From assembly GCA_902782795.1 (NCBI GenBank), contig CACZOT010000227.1, positions 1 to 8,499 of the forward strand: 8,499 nucleotides of DNA. The letters are read 5' to 3'. The stretch comes from an uncultured Eubacteriales bacterium. Lineage in GTDB: Bacteria; Bacillota; Clostridia; Christensenellales; Aristaeellaceae. Shown here piece by piece: positions 1-4,406 of the stretch. Under the pieces are notes generated by a model. It saw nothing but the letters and a program-made list of their open reading frames with translations. It was not told the origin of the DNA and searched no databases. Position 1 is the first letter of the stretch, and every line of letters begins with the position of its first letter. The position numbers and the translations under genes were made by a program.

Positions 1-1
1 T

Positions 2-232
2 ATCCTGACCCACTTTGATAAGCTGTATGATGTGATGAGCGATTCAGAACGCCAGGAACTGATGCAGGCGCTGATTGCTGAAATCCATATTCATGAGCAG
101 CCGCAGCCAAACGGGCAATGGCTCAAATCCATCAAATTCAGGCTTCCGATCATTGATGGAGACACCTCTTTGGTTTTGGACAAATGTGATGGCGTCGAGA
201 CGGTAGTATTGATGTCACGCACTAAGGGCTGA
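2..232 (+). CDS. Large serine recombinase, C-terminal fragment (5' end outside window)
   Basis: The frame is open from the first bases and gives about 76 residues ending in a TGA stop. It reads ILTHFDKLYDVMSDSERQEL, then EIHIHEQPQPNGQWLKSIKF, and closes with VETVVLMSRTKG. This resembles the C-terminal tail of the large serine recombinases found on conjugative and mobilizable elements of Clostridia: an FDxLYDxMSDxERxEL helix, a QPNGQWLKSIKF strand motif and a final VETVxLLS stretch. Such enzymes catalyse site-specific integration and excision through an N-terminal resolvase domain with a catalytic serine. That domain would lie upstream of the window, so activity cannot be judged. An apparent internal GTG/ATG start at 32-37 lies inside the conserved tail and is not a real start. 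The recombinase usually sits at one end of its element, which suggests an element boundary nearby. The assignment rests on remembered family resemblance. Confidence 0.8.
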   Translation: MLTHFDKLYDVMSDSERQELMQALIAEIHIHEQPQPNGQWLKSIKFRLPIIDGDTSLVLDKCDGVETVVLMSRTKG

Positions 233-495
233 CCGCCGAAAAAGTGCCATATTTCCTGGCTTTTCGGGCATTGACCGTCAGTGGCGGCGAGCGGATTTGA
301 CTGTAACAATTGCTCTATCAGAACATATCAATCGCTCCGAACAGAGGGTTGAGTAAGCCATTCAGATGTCAGAGGGTTGAGTGGCCGGTTTAGATGTTTT
401 TGCGGCAGGGTTGAGTTGGTGATTTGGATAACAGCGGATTGTGGCTGTGATTTGGATGTCAGAGCGACAACGCAGGATTTATGGAAGTGATTAAT
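233..495. other. Gene-free stretch between recombinase end and HxlR gene
   Basis: No convincing gene was found on either strand. The minus-strand frame across 91-309 overlaps the recombinase tail and has no recognisable motif. The stretch holds the three-copy AGGGTTGAGT repeat described separately and, just before the regulator, AT-rich sequence without a clear promoter. It may be the outer end of a mobile element or an insertion-sequence remnant. Confidence 0.5.
342..430. repeat. Three imperfect direct repeats (AGGGTTGAGT core), insertion-element end-like
   Basis: The core AGGGTTGAGT occurs at 345-354, 373-382 and 407-416, with offsets of 28 and 34. The first two copies share a longer frame, CAGAGGGTTGAGT followed after a variable segment by AGATGT (342-369 and 370-397). 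The third is looser and is followed by GATTTGGAT. A further GATTTGGATGTCAGAG block (451-466 region) echoes the AGATGTCAGAG junction at 364-375. Short arrays of imperfect repeats of this sort are known as transposase-binding sites at the termini of some insertion sequences, for example the IS21 family. No transposase gene lies beside them here, so the mobile-element reading is an inference. Confidence 0.5.
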
Positions 496-831
496 ATGTT
501 TGGAGAGAAAATTAATGGGAAATGCCCTGTTGAAACGACAATAAAGCTGCTGGGCGGAAAGTATAAAAGTACAATCCTATGGGCTTTGCGAGATGGAGCA
601 CTTCGATATGGAGAACTTCAGGAACGTGTTTCACAGGCAAGTCCTAAAATGCTGGCGGAGCAGTTGAATGAAATGATTGAGGATAAACTGATACGTAAGA
701 CGATCTATCCTGTTGTGCCTCCAAAAACAGAGTATAGCCTTACATCATTTGACAAGGCAGCGATTCCACTCCTTCATATGATAACGGACTATGGAAGGGG
801 TTATTTAGAAGCGGATGCATCTGAAGAATAA
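496..831 (+). CDS. HxlR-family winged-helix transcriptional regulator
   Basis: The protein has 111 residues, a normal length for the family. It opens MFGEKINGKCPVETTIKLLG, where the Cys10-Pro motif and the following GGKYKSTILWALRDGALRYG helix are the HxlR signature. The recognition-helix region is about residues 48-66 (SPKMLAEQLNEMIEDKLI). The wing follows at about 67-83 with the typical YPxVPPKxEYSLT motif. The ATG at 496 is preferred over the ATG at 481: GGAAG at 483-487 lies 8 bases before 496, while AGGA at 474-477 is only 3 bases before 481, and family members usually start just before the NGKCP motif. In characterised members (YodB, HypR) the N-terminal cysteine senses quinones, disulfide stress or hypochlorite, and the target is often an adjacent nitroreductase, as here. 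A dimeric DNA-binding role is expected. Repressor versus activator cannot be told from sequence. Codon use is AT-rich compared with genes beyond 1530. Confidence 0.9.
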   Translation: MFGEKINGKCPVETTIKLLGGKYKSTILWALRDGALRYGELQERVSQASPKMLAEQLNEMIEDKLIRKTIYPVVPPKTEYSLTSFDKAAIPLLHMITDYGRGYLEADASEE

Positions 832-842
832 CTGTGCTCTGC

Positions 843-878
843 TTACTTACGAAAAAGTAACTTATTCACGAAAAAGTG
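843..878. promoter_or_regulatory. Probable HxlR operator (palindrome plus second half-repeat)
   Basis: A perfect inverted repeat TTACTT-N6-AAGTAA occupies 843-860. Inside and after it the decamer ACGAAAAAGT is repeated exactly at 849-858 and 868-877, an offset of 19, or about two helical turns. ACTT at 860-863 and AAGT at 874-877 form a second, wider inverted pair, and CAC/GTG arms bracket 867-878. TACT...AGTA half-sites are known for the HxlR-family regulator YodB of Bacillus (TACT-N7-AGTA); here the gap is 8. The array lies between the regulator and nitroreductase genes, ending 5 bases before the proposed -35 box. That position suits either activation or repression by side-by-side dimers. 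Confidence 0.6.
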
Positions 879-883
879 CGTTC

Positions 884-912
884 TTGTCCGATAGGGTCGC
901 TGACCTTATAAT
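884..912 (+). promoter_or_regulatory. Sigma-A-type promoter for the nitroreductase gene
   Basis: TTGTCC at 884-889 and a perfect TATAAT at 907-912 are separated by 17 bases, the optimal spacing. Transcription would begin near 919, giving a leader of about 20 bases before the ATG at 939. The repeat array at 843-878 lies immediately upstream, so this promoter is the natural target of the HxlR protein encoded just before it. Confidence 0.7.
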
Positions 913-946
913 GAGTAAAAACGAAAGGATTGATTATAATGAGTAA
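906..946 (+). repeat. 13-bp perfect direct repeat overlapping -10 box and start codon
   Basis: TTATAATGAGTAA occurs identically at 906-918 and 934-946, an offset of 28. The first copy contains the -10 box and the second contains the nitroreductase start codon, ATG 939-941. The first copy also holds an ATG at 911 that opens an 11-codon frame (MSKNERIDYNE) ending at 946. That ATG lies upstream of the predicted transcription start, so it is probably not translated from this promoter. The duplication may be simple slippage or may provide a second protein-binding copy. Confidence 0.55.
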
Positions 947-1463
947 CACATTTCTTGATCTTGCAAAAGAAAGATACTCTGTACGTAAGTTTACAGAACA
1001 GCAGATCGAGCAGGAGAAACTTGATAAGATACTGGAAGCCGGAAACGTGGCACCGACTGCAGTTAATTATCAGCCGCAGAGAATCTATGTCCTTCAGAGT
1101 GAAGAAGCCCTTACAAAAGTAAGGTCATTATGTCCCTGTACTTATGGTGCGCCAACTATGCTGCTTATCGCATATGATGATAATCAGGATTGGGATAATC
1201 CGAAGCAGCCGGGAATCCATTCAGGCGAGCAGGATGTAAGCATTGTAGCAACACACATGATGCTTGAGGCGTGGAGCCTTGGCGTGGCATCATGCTGGGT
1301 GAACCTGTTCCCAAATAATGAACTGGAACGGGCTTTTGACTTGCCTGAAAATGAGAAGACGGTGCTGATTATGCCGCTTGGCTATGCCGCTGATGATGCA
1401 AAGCCGGTGGAGAAGTGGCATTTTGGTTATAAGAAGATTGAAGAGACCGTGACTGTTCTGTAA
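939..1463 (+). CDS. Nitroreductase family protein (FMN-dependent oxidoreductase)
   Basis: The protein has 174 residues, typical of the small single-domain nitroreductases. These are FMN-binding dimers that use NAD(P)H to reduce nitro compounds, quinones or related electrophiles. Residues 12-18 (RYSVRKF) form the FMN phosphate-binding motif. Residues 38-47 (APTAVNYQPQ) match the conserved APSxxNxQPW region, and 115-121 (GVASCWV) matches the glycine-rich GLGSCWI element near the flavin, followed by MPLGYA at 145-150. The ATG at 939 is chosen because AAAGGA at 924-929 lies 9 bases upstream and MSNTFLDL is a usual family start. An upstream in-frame TTG at 930 overlaps that ribosome site. The gene follows an HxlR regulator, with operator and promoter between them, like the YodB/YodC and HypR/HypO pairs, so electrophile detoxification is the likely role. 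The exact substrate is unknown. Base composition is AT-rich, as for its regulator. Confidence 0.9.
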   Translation: MSNTFLDLAKERYSVRKFTEQQIEQEKLDKILEAGNVAPTAVNYQPQRIYVLQSEEALTKVRSLCPCTYGAPTMLLIAYDDNQDWDNPKQPGIHSGEQDVSIVATHMMLEAWSLGVASCWVNLFPNNELERAFDLPENEKTVLIMPLGYAADDAKPVEKWHFGYKKIEETVTVL

Positions 1464-1608
1464 TGGCGAGTACTGCAATACGCGGCTGGAGAGATAGATA
1501 GTGATATGTCGTCTGTTTCTCCAAAGCTGTTTTGGCGGGGCCTGCGTCCATCCACCCCGCGGAAAAGCGACAGGCTATGTCAGAAAAGGATACACAGAGG
1601 TGGGTTTG

Positions 1609-2367
1609 ATGTTCAAATATTTCGAGATCAACGCGGACGGCCACAACATCCGCTGCAAAGCGTACTATAACGACCTCGGCTCCGTCGGGCAGGCGGTCCT
1701 GTTCGGCACGGGCTTTGCCGGGCACAAGGACAACGGCGCGGCGAGGAGCTTCGCGGAAAAGCTGCTCTCCAAGCAAAAGAACGCCATGGTCGTGGTGTTC
1801 AACTGGCCCGCGCACGGCGACGACGTGAAAAAGAAGCTCACGCTGGATCTGTGCACCGCCTATCTGGACCTGGTGATCAGGGAGATCCGGACCAGGTTCG
1901 GCGCGCAGGACCTGTACGCCTACGCGACCAGCTTCGGAGGGTATCTGATCCTCAAGTACATCTCCGAGCACGGCAGCCCCTTCCGTAAGACCGCTCTGCG
2001 CTGCCCCGCGGTGGATATGTACGACGTGTTGACGAGCCGCATCATGCAGGGGGACGAACTCGGCCGGATCCTGAAGGGGAAGGACGTCCAGGTCGGCTTC
2101 GACAGGAAGATCCCCGTCTCGAGGGAGCTCCTGGAGGAGCTGCGGGAAAACGACGTCCGCGAGAGGGAATTCCTCGATTTCGCGGAAGACATCCTGATCC
2201 TGCACGGCACGAAGGACGAGGTGGTCCCCTTTGAGAGCGCACGGGAATTCGCCGAGAACAATCTGATCGAGTTCATTCCCGTCGAGGGAGCCGACCATCG
2301 GTTCCAGAACCCGGTGCACATGAGCCTGGCCACCAAATACGTGATGGAGTTTTTTGACTTTCGGTAG
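1609..2367 (+). CDS. Alpha/beta hydrolase
   Basis: The protein has 252 residues and an alpha/beta-hydrolase pattern. The oxyanion-side strand and loop is AVLFGTGFAGHKDNGAA (about 29-45). The nucleophile elbow is YATSFGGYL, with Ser108 the likely nucleophile. Asp203 sits in ILHGTKDEVVP and His230 in VEGADHRF, so the triad is complete and in the usual order. The elbow reads A-T-S-F-G instead of the standard G-x-S-x-G. It resembles small S33 or dienelactone-hydrolase-like serine hydrolases (esterase or acyl-transfer activity); the substrate cannot be told. The ATG at 1609 is chosen because GAGGTG at 1597-1602 lies 6 bases upstream and conserved sequence begins there. The frame runs back to a GTG at 1501 but that part looks like non-coding sequence. 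There is no signal peptide, so it should be cytosolic. This is the first GC-rich gene after the AT-rich segment, and it is followed 52 bases later by the acetyltransferase gene, probably co-transcribed. Confidence 0.82.
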   Translation: MFKYFEINADGHNIRCKAYYNDLGSVGQAVLFGTGFAGHKDNGAARSFAEKLLSKQKNAMVVVFNWPAHGDDVKKKLTLDLCTAYLDLVIREIRTRFGAQDLYAYATSFGGYLILKYISEHGSPFRKTALRCPAVDMYDVLTSRIMQGDELGRILKGKDVQVGFDRKIPVSRELLEELRENDVREREFLDFAEDILILHGTKDEVVPFESAREFAENNLIEFIPVEGADHRFQNPVHMSLATKYVMEFFDFR

Positions 2368-2419
2368 AAGCGCGTCCGGGCGGCCGCACGCTGCCCTTTT
2401 GAATGGAGGGGTGATCGCT

Positions 2420-3166
2420 TTGGAATACATCCGTGTGGCCAAGGAAAACCTGGAGACCGAGCATATCTGCTGCGCCATCTCCAATAACAGGGATGAACAG
2501 GTCGCGTCCAAGAAGGCCTGGCTGGCGGACCGGTTCGACGAGGGGCTGGTCTTCCTGAAGAGCGTCGAGCGCGGGAAGTGCTTCATCGAATACATCCCCG
2601 CGGAAAACGCCTGGATCCCCATCGACGCGGCGGGGTACATGTATATCGACTGTCTGTGGGTATCCGGCTCGCTCAAGGGCCACGGATACGGCGGAGATCT
2701 GCTCGCTTCGTGCGTCCGGGACAGCCGGGAACAAGGGAAAAACGGCCTGTGCATCCTCGCCGCTGCGAAGAAACGGCCGTTCCTCGCCGACCCGAAATTC
2801 CTGAAATACAAAGGCTTTTCCGTGTGCGACGAGGCGGACAACGGCGTCCAACTGTGGCACCTTCCGCTGGTCCCCGGGGCCGAGCCGCCGAGGTTCCGGG
2901 ACTGCGCCAGGCATCCGCGCGCGGAGGGGGAGGGGTACGTCCTCTACTACACCAGCCAGTGCCCCTTCAACGCCAAGTACGTCCCCATCCTGGAGCGGAC
3001 CGCGCGGGAGAAAGGCATCCCCTTCCGGGCGATCCATATCGAGAGCAGGGAAGAGGCGCAGGCGGCCCCCACGCCCATCACGACCTATGCCCTGTTCTTC
3101 AACGGGAAATACCTGACCAACGAACAGATGAACGAGGCGAAGTTCCTGAAACTGGCAGGCCGATAG
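2420..3166 (+). CDS. YoaP-like GNAT N-acetyltransferase with thioredoxin-like C-terminal domain
   Basis: The protein has 248 residues in two parts. The N-terminal GNAT domain (about 1-150) begins EYIRVAKENLETEHICCAIS, close to the start of Bacillus YoaP. It has the acetyl-CoA loop LKGHGYGG at 85-92 after the strand MYIDCLWV. The C-terminal part (about 160-248) matches what I recall as the YoaP-like domain: a strand YVLYYTSQ, then Cys181-Pro-Phe in a thioredoxin-like first-helix position, then RAIHIES and a final TTYALFFNGK segment. Only one cysteine lies at the CPF site, so it would not be a classical two-cysteine redox centre. The start is TTG at 2420: GGAGG at 2405-2409 lies 10 bases before it, no ATG fits, and the GTG at 2411 is too close to the ribosome site. 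The acyl acceptor is unknown. The gene sits between a hydrolase and a metallo-hydrolase on the same strand, probably in one transcription unit. Confidence 0.85.
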   Translation: MEYIRVAKENLETEHICCAISNNRDEQVASKKAWLADRFDEGLVFLKSVERGKCFIEYIPAENAWIPIDAAGYMYIDCLWVSGSLKGHGYGGDLLASCVRDSREQGKNGLCILAAAKKRPFLADPKFLKYKGFSVCDEADNGVQLWHLPLVPGAEPPRFRDCARHPRAEGEGYVLYYTSQCPFNAKYVPILERTAREKGIPFRAIHIESREEAQAAPTPITTYALFFNGKYLTNEQMNEAKFLKLAGR

Positions 3167-3425
3167 ACCGGACGCACGAGCGGAAAAAGGGGAAAGCGAT
3201 GGGGCGGACAGGATCGCCCGTAATCTGCCGGGGGAATACGGGCGGGGAAAGCGCCCTGCGCCGTTTTGATAGACGGGGCGTGCGTCCCGCTGCGCGAGGA
3301 GATCCCGCGGGCTGATCCCCAGGCGCGGCCGCTTCTATTCGACAGGCGGGACGACGAGGCGCCCGCGGCCCTCTTCCGGTGGTATCGGAAGAATGCATCC
3401 ACACAGGGAAAAAGGAGAGGGGCGC
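3167..3425 (+). other. Gap with possible degraded coding sequence
   Basis: This 259-base gap has no supported intact gene. An ATG at 3199 with purine-rich sequence before it opens only 38 codons, ending at 3315, with unconvincing content. A second frame is open from 3224 to the next gene and reads, in part, VLIDGACVPLREEIPRAD and APAALFRWYRKN, with GC-rich third positions, but it lacks a good start. A third frame before it reads GADRIARNLPGEYGRGK up to a TGA. Together these could be a short frameshifted gene relic, or chance open frames in GC-rich DNA. AAGGAG at 3412-3417 belongs to the next gene. Confidence 0.3.
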
Positions 3426-4217
3426 ATGGGAAAGGAACTGTACGTCAAGGAAATGCGGCCGGGCGTGTATCGCATGGATGAGGCCCACGAGGCCACGGGC
3501 TATCTCGTCGTCGGCGAGGAACAGGCCGTGATGATCGATACCATGAAGGGCTATACCGACCTCGGCGCGGCGGTGCGCCGTCTCACGGACAGGCCGGTGG
3601 CGGTCGTCAACACCCACGGCCATCCGGACCACATCTTCGGCAACGTTTATTTCGAACGCGCCTTCCTGCACCCGGCCGATTTGCCCCTGGCGGGGATGTT
3701 CGCGCGGGATCCCGAATTTGTGGCGAAGTGCGAAAGGGAACATCTTCGCATGCCGCCCTTTGAGGACGTGCGCGAGGGAGGCGTGTTCGACCTGGGCGGC
3801 CGGCACCTGGAGGTGTACGAGCTCCCCGGCCATACCCCGGGCGGGATCGTCCTGCTCCTGCGGGAGGAACGGATCCTTTTCACGGGCGACAGCGTCAACC
3901 ACCACCTGTGGATGCAGCTGGAGGGCTGCGCGCCCATGGACGCCTTCGTGCGGAGCCTGGACCGCGTCCTTTTCCTGGAGAAGCGGGCGGACTGTATCCT
4001 GCACGGCCACGCGACGGATTTTGACGATGTCTCGCTGATGCGCTGCCTGCGAAACGGCGCGCAGGAGCTCGCCGACGGGAAGACGGAGAACGATCTGCCC
4101 TACCGGTATTTTGGCGGCGAGGCCCGGCAGCATCCTTTTGCCTGCCTTCCGGACAGGGCGTATTCCTCCGACGCGCATGTGATCTGCTACCGCCCGGAGA
4201 CCCTGCCCCGGAGCTGA
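3426..4217 (+). CDS. MBL-fold metallo-hydrolase
   Basis: The protein has 263 residues with a full metallo-beta-lactamase metal-binding set. THGHPDH at 63-69 is the HxHxDH motif (His64, His66, Asp68, His69). His136 is in ELPGHTPGG, Asp155 in LFTGDSV, and His193 or His195 in ILHGHATD. Two metal ions, usually zinc, would be bound for hydrolysis. In this broad superfamily the substrate may be a thioester, a lactone, a phosphodiester or another ester, and nothing here decides it. The layout (GYLVVGEEQAVMIDT, then HGHPDH, then PGHTPGG) resembles the glyoxalase-II-like branch. The ATG at 3426 is supported by AAGGAG at 3412-3417, 8 bases upstream; the in-frame ATG at 3393 lies before this ribosome site and is rejected. 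There is no signal peptide, so it should be cytosolic. It is the last gene of the three-gene GC-rich group and is followed by a hairpin terminator. Confidence 0.9.
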   Translation: MGKELYVKEMRPGVYRMDEAHEATGYLVVGEEQAVMIDTMKGYTDLGAAVRRLTDRPVAVVNTHGHPDHIFGNVYFERAFLHPADLPLAGMFARDPEFVAKCEREHLRMPPFEDVREGGVFDLGGRHLEVYELPGHTPGGIVLLLREERILFTGDSVNHHLWMQLEGCAPMDAFVRSLDRVLFLEKRADCILHGHATDFDDVSLMRCLRNGAQELADGKTENDLPYRYFGGEARQHPFACLPDRAYSSDAHVICYRPETLPRS

Positions 4218-4283
4218 GGGGCCAGCTCCGCCGCGGCTCTTGCCGAGGAACGCCGCCTGACGGCCCTGGTCCTGCCATCAGCC

Positions 4284-4323
4284 AACGAGGCCCCTTCATA
4301 CGATAGACGGAAGGGCCTCGTTT
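4284..4323 (+). terminator. Hairpin terminator after the MBL-fold gene
   Basis: AACGAGGCCC at 4284-4293 pairs with GGGCCTCGTT at 4313-4322 over 10 bases. Inside this, after a one-base bulge, TTC pairs with GAA around an AT-richer loop. The T-run is short (TTT at 4321-4323, partly inside the stem), so termination may be incomplete. The near-symmetry of the ends could let it act on the other strand too. It separates the hydrolase/acetyltransferase/MBL group from the TIR gene. Confidence 0.6.
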
Positions 4324-4367
4324 GCCATGCAGGGCATAAAGGGATCGCCTTTTTCGCGAACTGCGAG

Positions 4368-4373
4368 TATACT
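4368..4373 (+). promoter_or_regulatory. Possible -10 box of the TIR gene
   Basis: TATACT lies 33 bases before the ATG at 4407, downstream of the hairpin terminator, where a promoter is expected. No good -35 hexamer stands 16-18 bases upstream (the sequence there is TCGCCT or similar). The assignment therefore rests on one box and position only. Confidence 0.35.
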
Positions 4374-4406
4374 ATTTCCAAGGATTCCTACCGAACCGGA
4401 GGCAAT

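Noticed and set aside
342..430. CRISPR array
   Set aside because: There are only three copies, the repeats are imperfect with a 10-base conserved core, the offsets are unequal (28 and 34), and no cas genes are present.
911..946. Eleven-codon leader peptide (MSKNERIDYNE) before the nitroreductase
   Set aside because: Its ATG overlaps the -10 box and lies before the expected transcription start. It has no ribosome site and no regulatory codon run. It is best explained by the 13-bp duplication.
1535..1560. GCGGGG/CCCCGC hairpin as a terminator of the nitroreductase gene
   Set aside because: The stem is only 6 base pairs, the loop is 14 bases, and no T-run follows on either strand.
1501..1608. 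Upstream GTG start (1501) for the hydrolase
   Set aside because: The extra 36 residues are unlike the family and span the composition boundary. The ATG at 1609 has GAGGTG 6 bases upstream.
1369..2841. Minus-strand open frame of 490 codons
   Set aside because: It crosses the AT/GC boundary and lies opposite the nitroreductase end, the hydrolase and the acetyltransferase. It has no domain motif and is a composition shadow.
2578..3315. Second + strand frame of 245 codons overlapping the acetyltransferase
   Set aside because: It is Arg/Pro/Gly-rich shadow sequence in a different frame, without motifs. The YoaP-like frame accounts for the region.
3099..4178. Minus-strand open frame of 359 codons opposite the MBL-fold gene
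   Set aside because: The + strand frame carries the full HxHxDH metal set and an AAGGAG site. The minus frame has only shadow-like His/Arg/Val-rich sequence.
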